From: Cohnella sp. WQ 127256
GTDB lineage: Bacteria > Bacillota > Bacilli > Paenibacillales > Paenibacillaceae
DNA length: 64,000 bases
NCBI RefSeq assembly: GCF_024519285.1
Contig: NZ_JAMZCY010000007.1
Coordinates: forward strand, 310,001-374,000
Reading direction: 5' to 3'
In this document: positions 25,318 through 34,090 of the stretch, piece after piece
Layout: each line of letters opens with the position of its first letter
How positions within the stretch are numbered: the first letter of the stretch is position 1
Made by a program: the position numbers and the translations under genes
Notes under the pieces: generated by a model
Database searches by the model: none
Seen by the model: only the letters and a program-made list of their open reading frames with translations
What the model was told of the DNA's origin: nothing

Positions 25318-26748
25318 ATGGAGCAAAAACAGCATAAGGAGATGGGTGGCAATAGTGTCATAATCCGTCTCGAGATCCATGGGGAACGGATGAATTTCGG
25401 ACTTGTCGCGAATATCGTATCCAGCTTAGGCGGGGATATTATCGCGATCGATACGATCCACATCGGACACGAAAGCAGCATTAGGGATATGACGGTTAAC
25501 GTCGCTGACGCGTCAGGAATAGCTCTAATTACAAATGCCATCGAGAAGATTCCAGGCATTCGTGTTGTGAATACGTCGGATCGCACCTTCCTACTCCATT
25601 TGGGAGGCAAAATCGAGGTCACACCCAAGGTAACGATACAAAACCGCGATGATCTGTCACGTGTGTACACGCCAGATGTCGCCCGGGTTTGCACCGCTAT
25701 TTATGAGGATCCGAACAAGGCCTATTCTTTGACGATTAAGCGAAATACGGTTGCAGTTATTTCAGACGGAACTGCTGTGCTCGGGCTCGGAAATATTGGC
25801 TCCAGGGCAGCGATGCCGGTTATGGAAGGAAAGGCGATGCTTTTCAAGCAATTCGCTGGTGTAGACGCCTTCCCGATTTGTCTGGATACGGTCGATACGG
25901 AGGAGATTATCCGCACGATTAAAGCGATCTCTCCAGCTTTCGGCGGAATTAATCTGGAGGATATCGCCTCACCGCGTTGCTTCGAGATCGAGGAGCGGCT
26001 CCGCGAAGAGCTAGATATTCCAGTCTTTCATGATGATCAACACGGGACTGCTGTGGTCACTTATGCGGGTCTGATTAATGCGCTGAAGATTGCCGGCAAA
26101 TCACTCACCGAGGCTACGGTGGTCGTCTGCGGAATTGGTGCAGCGGGAGTCGCGATCAGCAAGATATTGCTGTCGGCTGGAGTCAAGGAGTTGATTGGGG
26201 TCGACAAGGAAGGTATTCTCGTGCAAGGAGGAGATTATTCGAATCCGATTAAGACAAGCTATGCCGAGTATACGAATCCGCATCGCAAGACGGGTTCTCT
26301 CAGAGATGCTGTTAGAGGAGCAGATGTGTTCATTGGTGTATCGGCAGGAGGGATGCTGACGCGGGAGGACGTTTTGGAGATGGCTCCGAATCCGATCGTG
26401 TTTGCGATGGCCAACCCACATCCAGAAATTATTCCGGGAGATATCGACGATATCGTTGCAGTTGCGGCCACTGGTCGATCGGATTATCCTAATCAGATCA
26501 ATAACGTTCTCTGCTTCCCTGGGATATTCCGAGCAGCGCTAGATTGCAGGGCATCGTCTATTAACGAGGAGATGAAGCTAGCCGCATCAGCAGCAATCGC
26601 ATCGGTTATATCCGATGATAAGCTTAGCAAATATTACATCGTGCCTAGCGTATTCGATCAGTCGGTCGTTGAGCGAATACGGGACAAAGTCATCCGCGCC
26701 GCGATTAATAGCGGTGTAGCAAGGAGAATTCCTAAGGAGTATCGGTAG
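25318..26748 (+). CDS. Malic enzyme with N-terminal ACT domain
   Basis: 476 residues. Residues 14-90 form an ACT domain (IIRLEIHGERMNFGLVANIV…), a usual ligand-binding regulatory module. The rest is a bacterial malic enzyme: YTPDVARVCTAI, SDGTAVLGLGNIG, the metal/substrate region FGGINLEDIASPRCFEIEE, FHDDQHGTAVV, and the Rossmann motif VVCGIGAAGVAIS. It decarboxylates malate to pyruvate with NAD(P) reduction. AGGGGG precedes the ATG by 7 bases. Position at the operon end suggests it drains C4 acids made by the aspartase-like lyase or the semialdehyde dehydrogenase. Confidence 0.93.
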   Translation: MEQKQHKEMGGNSVIIRLEIHGERMNFGLVANIVSSLGGDIIAIDTIHIGHESSIRDMTVNVADASGIALITNAIEKIPGIRVVNTSDRTFLLHLGGKIEVTPKVTIQNRDDLSRVYTPDVARVCTAIYEDPNKAYSLTIKRNTVAVISDGTAVLGLGNIGSRAAMPVMEGKAMLFKQFAGVDAFPICLDTVDTEEIIRTIKAISPAFGGINLEDIASPRCFEIEERLREELDIPVFHDDQHGTAVVTYAGLINALKIAGKSLTEATVVVCGIGAAGVAISKILLSAGVKELIGVDKEGILVQGGDYSNPIKTSYAEYTNPHRKTGSLRDAVRGADVFIGVSAGGMLTREDVLEMAPNPIVFAMANPHPEIIPGDIDDIVAVAATGRSDYPNQINNVLCFPGIFRAALDCRASSINEEMKLAASAAIASVISDDKLSKYYIVPSVFDQSVVERIRDKVIRAAINSGVARRIPKEYR

Positions 26749-26784
26749 GAGTCTGAACGGTTAGCTCGATACCGACTATCGCGA

Positions 26785-26809
26785 GGGGGGCTAGATTATT
26801 TAGCCCCCA
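26785..26809. terminator. GC-rich hairpin between malic enzyme and yyaC
   Basis: Stem GGGGGCTA / TAGCCCCC with a seven-base loop, 38 bases after the malic enzyme stop. It overlaps the last codons of the converging yyaC-like gene. No T-tract follows on either strand, so termination strength is uncertain. Confidence 0.5.
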
Positions 26810-27380
26810 ACTGTTCATGATCTTCTTTACCAGAAATGGATATGGCAACGAACAAGCTTCGAGAGATCATGTTGGCCATGCTCATGATAAGGTGGAGTCT
26901 AGTGTTTTGAAGGACCTGATAGCCTAATAGACCCCCTACATTTACGATACCGGAAATATGGATATCCCCGACAGGTGTTAACTGCTTATTCACTCCAGCA
27001 CCTGGTCGTAATGGTCCATCGATAATATGGATCGTTCCGATACTAGCGGCTCTTCCAAGACAGGCGTCAATAGCGATGACGAATGGATCGATATTTGTTG
27101 TGTATATCCGTTCAATCGTCTCGTCTAGATTCATCGCATGAATAGGATTTTCCAGCGTGCCATATAGATCAAATGAGTTGGAACGGTACTTGCTGAGAAG
27201 TGTTCCAGATAGAGGACCAAGTGAATCTCCCGTGCATCGATCAGTTCCCACACAGACAATAATGATCCGCCTGCTAGGCTGTAGCGCATTGAAATAGTGT
27301 TTCAATTGATTGGTTAATCGCATTGAAGCAGCGGAGTCCGTATGAGCGATATAAAAAGAAGGGTTATGAATAGTCGGCAT
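26796..27380 (-). CDS. yyaC: YyaC-type spore protein (DUF1256, germination-protease fold)
   Basis: 194 residues with the DUF1256 hallmarks: VGTDRCTGDSLGPL near residue 44, the ENPIHAMNL segment, an AIDACLG motif, and PGAGVNKQL…VGDIHISGIVN. B. subtilis YyaC is a sporulation-expressed relative of the germination protease GPR; its protease activity is not established. AAAGGTG lies 7 bases upstream of the ATG at 27380. Its presence indicates an endospore former. Confidence 0.9.
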   Translation of the reverse strand: MPTIHNPSFYIAHTDSAASMRLTNQLKHYFNALQPSRRIIIVCVGTDRCTGDSLGPLSGTLLSKYRSNSFDLYGTLENPIHAMNLDETIERIYTTNIDPFVIAIDACLGRAASIGTIHIIDGPLRPGAGVNKQLTPVGDIHISGIVNVGGLLGYQVLQNTRLHLIMSMANMISRSLFVAISISGKEDHEQLGAK

Positions 27381-27423
27381 AATGGTTCACCTTTCAAGAC
27401 CGTAATGTTGTCATTTGCTTAAT

Positions 27424-27438
27424 GATACATTATGTATC
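27424..27438. repeat. 15-base palindrome GATACAT-T-ATGTATC
   Basis: A perfect palindrome in the divergent region between yyaC and the TerB-like gene, 44 bases upstream of yyaC. It could be an operator for a dimeric regulator; no family-specific match was recognised. Confidence 0.35.
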
Positions 27439-27584
27439 TTGAGAGGGCTGTCGTTATTTAGCACATGCTAATCCTCTGAGAGAATTTTTTTTCGACATAA
27501 TGTGTGAACAAGGAATAGTACCCTAATACGTCGAAGCCTTATACGGGTATACTTTCATCCACACACACAGAGGAGTTGTCGGCA

Positions 27585-27998
27585 TTGTTTTTACATTTTA
27601 TACAATCCAAAGAACATAAAGAAGCGTTCATGGATTTGGCACAACTTGTTGCGAAAGCTGATGGCTATATAAGCGGTAATGAAGAGCGATATTTACAATC
27701 CTTTAGAAATGAAATGAATATGGAAGTCGATATGAAGCAGTCTGCATCGGAGAGGAATCTCTCGGACATTATTGAGAGCATCAAGGATGAACAGGTGAAG
27801 AACATCTTTATGGTCGAGATTCTCCTCCTTGTATTCTCAGATGGAGATTATAGCGAGGATGAACAACAGATCGTGCTGGAGATGAAACGAATATTCGGAA
27901 TTTCTGATGAAACGTATGATTCGTATAAAAAATGGGTTATCCGTGTTGAACAGCTTAAGGTTGAGGGGCTCAAGCTCATCCTGAATCCAACTGCGTAA
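27585..27998 (+). CDS. TerB-like protein
   Basis: 137 residues, all-helical, with the two acidic metal-binding-like segments of the TerB family (AKADGYISGNEE near residue 23 and FSDGDYSEDEQQI near residue 86). I prefer the TTG at 27585 because AGAGGAG ends 9 bases upstream; the TTG at 27576 directly abuts that site. TerB-fold proteins are often linked to metal or membrane stress, but the role of stand-alone copies is unknown. It is monocistronic between sporulation and xylan genes. Confidence 0.75.
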   Translation: MFLHFIQSKEHKEAFMDLAQLVAKADGYISGNEERYLQSFRNEMNMEVDMKQSASERNLSDIIESIKDEQVKNIFMVEILLLVFSDGDYSEDEQQIVLEMKRIFGISDETYDSYKKWVIRVEQLKVEGLKLILNPTA

Positions 27999-28021
27999 AC
28001 AATCCCGTTGATGCTGTTGGA

Positions 28022-28933
28022 TTAATGAGATAGCCTTCTATAGCCTAATGGAGAGATGCCTGTCCAACGCTTAAATTGTTTGCTGAAATAGGAAACTTCT
28101 CGGTAACCAATGCGGTAAGCAATATCTTCTATCGTAAGCGTTTGGTCCATTAGCAGTAGCTTGGCTTCGCGAATTGTTAAGTCAGATAAATATTGTCTTG
28201 GGGAAATCCCGTATACGAGCTTGAAAACTTTGTTGCAGTAAGCTGGGGAATAGCCGAGCGAGGCAGCAATTTGCTCAATGCTGGTTCGTTCCTCTGAGAC
28301 TCCGCGATTTTCGTTAAGGGAATGATTAAGCGCCCGTTCTATCGCTCGAGCAATCGAAATAGTCGGTTCGGTGTGGTCATTCCTTAATGCGGGTTCTTGA
28401 CTTAACACCCACTCACATAATGTGGCGAATAAGCGGAATGAAGCTTGCAGGGAAAGAAGACTTTCTTGTAAGACCATGCTTCCTTGACCGTTATTTACTT
28501 GTGGATCAGAGAGTTTCATATAGTGACTGAATATCTCATACAAATTGGTGGCTATGGCTGAATTCGCAGGAATTACGCTCTCTTTAATAGATAATAGGCT
28601 CCGACGCAAGGAAGGGTCATCAATTCCAAAATGCAGGCTGAAATACGCCATTTCCCCGCCATCGACGAATCCGTCACTGCGGTGAACGACTTCCGGTTGG
28701 ATAAATAATATGTCCCCTTCTTCTTGAACAAGGGGGCGCCCATTCACATTCATTCGCTGCTTGCCTTTCCAAGCGACGTTAAATTCGAACAAGGGATGCG
28801 TATGCTCGGGATAGGTCCAAGCGGAATTAACCTTGCGCCAATGCGCCGCAAACACATGGATGACCGCTTGAACATCAGGCGCGGCTTTCCACTCCAGACT
28901 ATTCTCCATGCCGGTTGGAATGATTCGTTTCAT
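28022..28933 (-). CDS. AraC-family transcriptional regulator
   Basis: 303 residues from ATG 28933 (GGGGAA 8 bases upstream). An N-terminal cupin sugar-sensing domain (HTHPLFEFNV… GDILFIQPEVVHR) is followed by the two helix-turn-helix motifs of AraC proteins (IEQIAASLGYSPAYCNKVFK; IEDIAYRIGYREVSYFSKQF) and the closing GISPLGYR. It is divergent from the GH52 beta-xylosidase with 160 bases between, so it most likely controls that gene in response to xylose or xylo-oligosaccharides. Confidence 0.92.
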   Translation of the reverse strand: MKRIIPTGMENSLEWKAAPDVQAVIHVFAAHWRKVNSAWTYPEHTHPLFEFNVAWKGKQRMNVNGRPLVQEEGDILFIQPEVVHRSDGFVDGGEMAYFSLHFGIDDPSLRRSLLSIKESVIPANSAIATNLYEIFSHYMKLSDPQVNNGQGSMVLQESLLSLQASFRLFATLCEWVLSQEPALRNDHTEPTISIARAIERALNHSLNENRGVSEERTSIEQIAASLGYSPAYCNKVFKLVYGISPRQYLSDLTIREAKLLLMDQTLTIEDIAYRIGYREVSYFSKQFKRWTGISPLGYRRLSH

Positions 28934-29093
28934 CGATCGGATTCCCCACATTCGTATGATGCTCAAATTATAGCATACGTCCTCCTTTCTCAGGATTTTT
29001 TTGCCCAAATAGAAGCGTGTTTTGAACATGGGAAGCAGTACTCATTTCCACTATGATAAGTGAAAACCCAATTGAAGAAGGGAGCTTCACATC

Positions 29094-31205
29094 ATGGTAG
29101 CTAGAAATGACTTCTTTAATGCACACCATTCACCGATAGGTGCTTTTGCTAGTTTTACATTAGGATTCCTAGGTGCAGGCGGAGGTCTTGATCTGGAATT
29201 AGGACGTTCCCCGAAGCAAAACGTATTTATCGGCTTAGAAAAGGAAGATGGAAGCGGATATGACACTTTCCCCTTTCATGCTTCAGAGGAAGCGGATGAA
29301 AGTAAGCGTTATGATATTGAGAATCCAGATCCGAATCCCAATAAGCCTCGACTATTGCACCCTTTTTCGAAGGACCAAATTGTCCGGGATTTTCGCCTAA
29401 CTACGGACACCTGGACATCTGGAGACTTATCGTTCCGAATTTATTCACAGGTTCGTACTATACCTGATCCTGAGTCAGCATCGGATGAAGAAATGAAGGA
29501 CGTGTTAGTACCTGCTGTTCTTGCTGAGCTAATCGTTGACAATACGAGGTCGACACGCAAGCGGAGGGCTTTCTTTGGTTACCAAGGAACAGATCCGTAC
29601 AGTGCCATGCGCAGGATGGACGATACCTGTCCAGGACTAGTGGGTATTGGACAAGGACGATCCACTGCGATCGTATCGGCTGATCCGGCGGTGCGTTCTG
29701 CTCTCCATTTCAGCATGGAGGATATATTGGGAGCTTCACTAACGGAAAATTGGACATTCGGACTAGGTACGCTTGGAGCATTGATCGCGGATACGGAGCC
29801 CGGTCAGCGGGGAGTATACCGATTCGCGATTTGTTTCCATCGTGCTGGTTACGTAACAGCAGGGATGGATGCGTCCTATTACTATGCACGACTGTTTCCG
29901 AACATTGAATCCGTGGCACAATACGCGTTGGGCAGATTTGATGTGCTGCGTAAGGAAGCTGAACTCGCTAACGATATTCTTGATCGCGATAACTTGTCGG
30001 ATGACCAGAAGTTCATGATGGCACATTCCATTCGCAGTTATTATGGTTCAACCCAATTGCTCGAGCATGAAGGCAAGCCCTTCTGGGTCGTGAACGAGGG
30101 CGAGTATCGGATGATGAATACGTTTGATCTCACCGTTGATCAATTATTCTATGAGATGAAATTCAATCCATGGACGGTCAAAAATGAGCTAGATATGTTC
30201 GTGAAGAGGTTTAGTTACAACGATACCGTTCGGTTTCCGAATGATTCGACGGAATATCCAGGTGGCATTAGCTTTACACATGATATGGGTGTAGCGAATG
30301 TGATCTCGCGTCCCGAATATTCCTCTTACGAGCTATATGGTATCGATGGTTGCTTCTCTCATATGACTCACGAGCAGCTTGTGAACTGGGTATTATGCGC
30401 GGCGGTATATGTGGAACAGACAGTGGATCAAGCTTGGCTGAATCACAATCTATCGGTGATGGAGAGCTGCCTAGAAAGTATGTTGAACCGCGATCATCCA
30501 GATCCGGAGAAGCGTAACGGGGTTATGGGGCTGGACAGCTCGAGGACGATGGGTGGGGCGGAAATTACGACCTACGATAGCCTTGATGTTTCACTTGGAC
30601 AATCGCGGAATAATATCTATTTAGCGAGCAAATGCTGGGCAGCTTACGTGGCTATGGAGAAACTGTTTCATAGCCAAGGTCGCTCCGAGCTGGCCGCAAT
30701 TGCTAGCGTTCAAGCGGATAAATGCGCTGCTACTCTTGTTAGTCATGTTGGCGATGATGGTACGATCCCAGCTGTAATTGGAGAAGGTAATAACTCTAAG
30801 ATTATACCGGCGATAGAAGGTCTCGTGTTTCCTTTCTTTACGGGGAATCCGGAAGCGTTGGATTCTGAAGGTAGGTTCGGAGAGTATATTCAAGTATTAA
30901 AGAGTCATCTCCATGAGGTACTTCGTGAAGGCGTTTGTCTGTTCGAGGACGGAGGATGGAAAATTTCGTCGACTAGCAATAATAGCTGGTTAAGTAAAAT
31001 TTACTTAAGTCAATTCATTGCGCGTCGAATTCTTGGCGTACCGTGGGATGAGCAAGGACGGGCGGCGGATGCAGCTCACGTGAAGTGGCTAACCCATCCG
31101 GAGCTATCCATATGGAGCTGGAGCGATCAAATCATCTCAGGTGAAATTGCCGGAAGTAAGTATTACCCTAGAGGGGTTACGAGTATATTGTGGTTGAGTG
31201 AGTAA
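29094..31205 (+). CDS. GH52 beta-xylosidase
   Basis: 703 residues, closely matching the length and sequence of Geobacillus GH52 beta-D-xylosidases (family about 705). Recognised stretches include FFNAHHSPIGAFASFTLGF at the N-terminus, ESKRYDIENPDPNP, EGTDPY-like GTDPYSAMRR, FWVVNEGEYRMMNTFDLTVD and GGAEITTYDSLDVSLGQSRN; the last two carry the conserved acidic residues expected for nucleophile and acid/base. No signal peptide, so it hydrolyses imported xylo-oligosaccharides in the cytoplasm. GGGAG precedes the ATG by 9 bases. A strong hairpin follows, so it is a single-gene unit under the divergent AraC regulator. Confidence 0.96.
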   Translation: MVARNDFFNAHHSPIGAFASFTLGFLGAGGGLDLELGRSPKQNVFIGLEKEDGSGYDTFPFHASEEADESKRYDIENPDPNPNKPRLLHPFSKDQIVRDFRLTTDTWTSGDLSFRIYSQVRTIPDPESASDEEMKDVLVPAVLAELIVDNTRSTRKRRAFFGYQGTDPYSAMRRMDDTCPGLVGIGQGRSTAIVSADPAVRSALHFSMEDILGASLTENWTFGLGTLGALIADTEPGQRGVYRFAICFHRAGYVTAGMDASYYYARLFPNIESVAQYALGRFDVLRKEAELANDILDRDNLSDDQKFMMAHSIRSYYGSTQLLEHEGKPFWVVNEGEYRMMNTFDLTVDQLFYEMKFNPWTVKNELDMFVKRFSYNDTVRFPNDSTEYPGGISFTHDMGVANVISRPEYSSYELYGIDGCFSHMTHEQLVNWVLCAAVYVEQTVDQAWLNHNLSVMESCLESMLNRDHPDPEKRNGVMGLDSSRTMGGAEITTYDSLDVSLGQSRNNIYLASKCWAAYVAMEKLFHSQGRSELAAIASVQADKCAATLVSHVGDDGTIPAVIGEGNNSKIIPAIEGLVFPFFTGNPEALDSEGRFGEYIQVLKSHLHEVLREGVCLFEDGGWKISSTSNNSWLSKIYLSQFIARRILGVPWDEQGRAADAAHVKWLTHPELSIWSWSDQIISGEIAGSKYYPRGVTSILWLSE

Positions 31206-31232
31206 TGCTTAATAGGATGAGAAGAGTAAGAA

Positions 31233-31277
31233 GACAAGGTGGTCGTACAAGGGGAAACCCCGTACGACCACCTTGTC
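31233..31277. terminator. Strong hairpin terminator after GH52 gene
   Basis: A 16-bp stem (GACAAGGTGGTCGTAC and its complement) topped by GGGG-AAA-CCCC, with two unpaired A on one side, followed by GCTTTT. It is symmetrical enough to serve the converging gene at 31305-31772 as well. Confidence 0.85.
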
Positions 31278-31304
31278 GCTTTTGGCCTATGTTACGGAGT
31301 GATT

Positions 31305-31772
31305 TCACCCCACTTCAGTGATAAGCTTTGAATCTCTAGCCCCACTGTTAAATTCCAAGGTCTGACTTAGCACTTGTGTGAATGCCGGTTCATGTGTTGT
31401 TGGAATGACCCAGTTCGTTCGATCTTGGATCATAGACCGTGGGAATTTGTAAGCTCTCGTCCATAGGCTATCCACATGATGCTCAACATTCCTATCCATG
31501 CTAAGTACTAAGCGAATTTGTCCTACAACCTTAAATAGATTACTGTAGTCCGTTGAATGAACGGTAATCCATTGAATGGGATCAATTCGTTCTACTTTAG
31601 GTGTTTGTATGAAGCCTTGTTCGTTCACCAACTGGATCCGATCTAAGATGATATTTTCATTATTCAGTTGGAAATCAGCCATACCCAAGGCATGAGTTCT
31701 TCTCTTGGCTTTAACTAGAAGCGTGAAAGTGACGTTCAACTGTGCTTGCGCTAATATACCGTGCTTTATCAT
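31305..31772 (-). CDS. Hypothetical protein, 155 residues
   Basis: No family recognised. The sequence begins with a beta-rich stretch (QAQLNVTFTLLVKAKRRT), has no signal peptide, membrane helix or cysteine, and several Trp/Thr-rich segments (PIQWITVHSTDYSNLF; DRTNWVIPTTHEPAF) suggestive of a soluble beta-sheet domain. AGAAGGAG lies 15 bases upstream of the ATG, a longer spacing than usual, so the start is uncertain. It is divergent from the Crp/Fnr regulator. Confidence 0.55.
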   Translation of the reverse strand: MIKHGILAQAQLNVTFTLLVKAKRRTHALGMADFQLNNENIILDRIQLVNEQGFIQTPKVERIDPIQWITVHSTDYSNLFKVVGQIRLVLSMDRNVEHHVDSLWTRAYKFPRSMIQDRTNWVIPTTHEPAFTQVLSQTLEFNSGARDSKLITEVG

Positions 31773-31917
31773 TGTGTAAGCAACAAACTCCTTCTATTCC
31801 AAATAGTTTAATACGGTTTCCATCTTACCTATATTCAACTGAAATGTTTGTTATACCGTGGAGTATCATTTTAACTGTTTTTGTCGGATTAAGAAGTCAA
31901 ACATCTGTAACAAATAT

Positions 31918-31960
31918 TGTGAAAGAAATCACATGAATCTAAAGCTTAACGTCTTATACT
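31918..31960 (+). promoter_or_regulatory. Autoactivated promoter: Crp/Fnr site plus -10 (regulator gene)
   Basis: A perfect TGTGA-N6-TCACA site (31918-31933) is centred 29.5 bases before the first base of a TATACT -10 element (31955-31960), placing it near -41.5 from the expected start, the class II activator position. There is no -35 hexamer, as expected when an activator replaces it. The gene starts 43 bases after the -10. The same geometry recurs at 32697 and 34204. Confidence 0.8.
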
Positions 31961-32002
31961 GGAAACCAAGAGCAATGATATTTTCAAGAAAGGGGAATTT
32001 TT

Positions 32003-32698
32003 ATGGTGACTGAAGCATCCTCAGAGCACATTGTTCAACAGGTGAATCTATTTCGATATTTAAACCCCGACGAGCTTCATCAAGTGAGTTGTTTATTCAT
32101 ACAACGAAATCATCGTAAGAAAACGATAATATTCACGGAAGGTAGCGAGACGAATGCACTGTTTGTGGTAAAATCAGGATTAGTAAAAACGTATCGGTTG
32201 GACGCCAATGGTGTTGAGCGGATTGCTTCTTATTATAAGAGTGGTGAAATGCTCCCCCCTACGGGAAGCTCCAAACAATTGCATCATTCTGTAACCGCTG
32301 AGTGCATTGTCCAGACAGTAGTGCTTGTTCTTCAGAAAAAGAAGTTCGACAACTTTCTCCTTACTCAACCCGTAATCTCAGAGAAGATTAAGAGGAGCAT
32401 GAGAGAAAACCAATATCAACTTCGGGGCAAGAAGAAGCTTAGCGGGCAAGGCTCTCAACATCGGGGGAAGATGTTTTTACTAAAGCTTGTCGAGCATTAT
32501 GGAAACTCAGTCAAGGGTGAATTACGTATCGGTATTCCGATGACTCAGGAGCAGCTTGCGCAAACCATTGGAAGTACAAAGGAAAATTTGTCATTGTTTC
32601 TAGGGCAGCTTCATGATGAAGGAATTGCGGATATGCATCGTACTGGATTCGTTATTCATGATGTAGATTCTTTGAGAAGCTGGAGCGAGCAATTGTAG
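32003..32698 (+). CDS. Crp/Fnr-family transcriptional regulator of fermentation genes
   Basis: 231 residues: an N-terminal cyclic-nucleotide-type beta barrel (IIFTEGSETNALFVVKSGLVK), a long dimerisation helix and a C-terminal winged helix with IPMTQEQLAQTIGSTKENLSLFL as recognition region. Only two cysteines are present, so there is no [4Fe-4S] cluster of the Fnr kind; it is closer to ArcR-like members whose signal is unknown. AAGGGGA precedes the ATG by 8 bases. Perfect TGTGA-N6-TCACA sites lie upstream of its own gene and adhE, and a near-perfect one before the aldolase gene, so it is the likely activator of this anaerobic block. Confidence 0.92.
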   Translation: MVTEASSEHIVQQVNLFRYLNPDELHQVSCLFIQRNHRKKTIIFTEGSETNALFVVKSGLVKTYRLDANGVERIASYYKSGEMLPPTGSSKQLHHSVTAECIVQTVVLVLQKKKFDNFLLTQPVISEKIKRSMRENQYQLRGKKKLSGQGSQHRGKMFLLKLVEHYGNSVKGELRIGIPMTQEQLAQTIGSTKENLSLFLGQLHDEGIADMHRTGFVIHDVDSLRSWSEQL

Positions 32699-32739
32699 TG
32701 ATATTTATCACAGTGTTTGCAGTGCTTATTCCGTAATCT
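32697..32739 (+). promoter_or_regulatory. Crp/Fnr site and weak -10 upstream of aldolase-like gene
   Basis: AGTGA-N6-TCACA (32697-32712, one mismatch) overlaps the regulator's stop codon. The first base of a TAATCT element (32734-32739) lies 29.5 bases from its centre, exactly the spacing seen at 31918 and 34204. The -10 matches the consensus only partly. Confidence 0.6.
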
Positions 32740-32783
32740 TAACATTAACAAAACTACACCACAGTAAAGGGAAGTGACGGATT

Positions 32784-34073
32784 ATGAATTTTGAACTTCT
32801 ACATCCAGCGGACCAGATCACTTTAATGATGGAACGCATTTATGGGTACGGCATGACGACGACCTCGGGAGGCAATCTATCCATATTGGACGACAATGGT
32901 GATATATGGATTACACCAGCTGGCATAGACAAAGGCTCCCTGAGCCGAAATGATATTGTGTGCGTGAAAGCGGATGGGCAAGTTGTGGGGATTCACAGAC
33001 CATCTAGTGAATTGCCCTTTCATAGATTGATTTATCAAACAAGACCGGATTTGAAGGCGGTTGTTCACGCTCACCCTCCTGCACTCGTTTCTTTCAGTAT
33101 TGTTCGTCGTATCCCAGATACGCGCATGCTACCGAATGAACGAAAGATTTGCGGGAAAATTGGAATGGCAGAATATGCGCTTCCTGGAAGCGAAGAGCTA
33201 GGACAGAAGATCGCCTCTGTATTTGCGGAAGGAATCGATACTGTGATGCTAGAGAACCATGGCATCGTGATCGGTGGTCCCAATTTGTTCGACACCTTCC
33301 AAATCTTCGAAACGCTTGATTTCTGTGCAAGATTAGAGATTAAAGCCAACAGATTGGGCAAGCCTGTATTGTTGTCGGAGGAACACTTTGATACAGTCAA
33401 AGCAAATGAGGATCCTCACTTGGATACGTTCCGTCCGAATAGCTACAGTGCGAAGGAGAGAGAGCTCCGTCGTGAAATGATTAAGTTCATACAACGTTCA
33501 TATGACCAACGTTTGTTTACGAGCACTCAAGGAACATTCTCTCAACGGCTTGAGGATGGTAGCTTCATCATTACTCCTAATGGTTTGGATCGTAAATACA
33601 TGGGAATCGAGCACCTTGTTCGCGTGGATAATGGCAAGGTTGAGGAAGGAAAGCGTCCAAGCCGCTCTGTGAAGCTGCATGAGCAAATTTATAAGCAGCA
33701 TCCGCATGTGGATTCCGTCATTATCGCTCATCCACCGAACATTATGGCTTTCGCAGTAACAGAGGATATGTTTGATTCCAGAACGATTCCAGAGAGCTAT
33801 ATTTTACTCCGTCGTACGCCTAAGCTGTCTTTTGGATCCATCTACACCGACCCAGAAGGCGCAGCTGCGATTTTCACCCCGGATACACCGATTGCGTTAG
33901 TAGAAAATAATTGTGCAATCGTGACGGGACAAGGGCTGTTGAATGCTTTCGACCGACTTGAGGTTGCGGAATATAGCGCGAAGGCAATTATTTCCTCGCG
34001 TTGTATCGGCGAGATTGTGCCGATCGATGAGCAGAAAATTCGTGATATTGAGGAAGCATTTGGTTTAGCTTAA
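32784..34073 (+). CDS. Tandem class II aldolase/adducin-like protein, second domain inactive
   Basis: 429 residues made of two copies of the class II aldolase fold. Copy one (about 5-195) keeps the active-site set of fuculose-phosphate aldolases: Glu76 (PSSELPFH), the zinc ligands His95 and His97 (VVHAHPP) and His159 (ENHGIVIGG). Copy two (about 225-425) has lost them: the first His is Ile (IIAHPP), the third is Asn (ENNCAIV) and the Glu region reads RPSRSVKLHE. GGAAGTGA precedes the ATG. It is expressed with fermentation genes, so it might cleave a sugar phosphate to a short aldehyde for AdhE, but substrate is unknown. Confidence 0.88.
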   Translation: MNFELLHPADQITLMMERIYGYGMTTTSGGNLSILDDNGDIWITPAGIDKGSLSRNDIVCVKADGQVVGIHRPSSELPFHRLIYQTRPDLKAVVHAHPPALVSFSIVRRIPDTRMLPNERKICGKIGMAEYALPGSEELGQKIASVFAEGIDTVMLENHGIVIGGPNLFDTFQIFETLDFCARLEIKANRLGKPVLLSEEHFDTVKANEDPHLDTFRPNSYSAKERELRREMIKFIQRSYDQRLFTSTQGTFSQRLEDGSFIITPNGLDRKYMGIEHLVRVDNGKVEEGKRPSRSVKLHEQIYKQHPHVDSVIIAHPPNIMAFAVTEDMFDSRTIPESYILLRRTPKLSFGSIYTDPEGAAAIFTPDTPIALVENNCAIVTGQGLLNAFDRLEVAEYSAKAIISSRCIGEIVPIDEQKIRDIEEAFGLA

Positions 34074-34090
34074 TCGAGGGATAGACGAAC

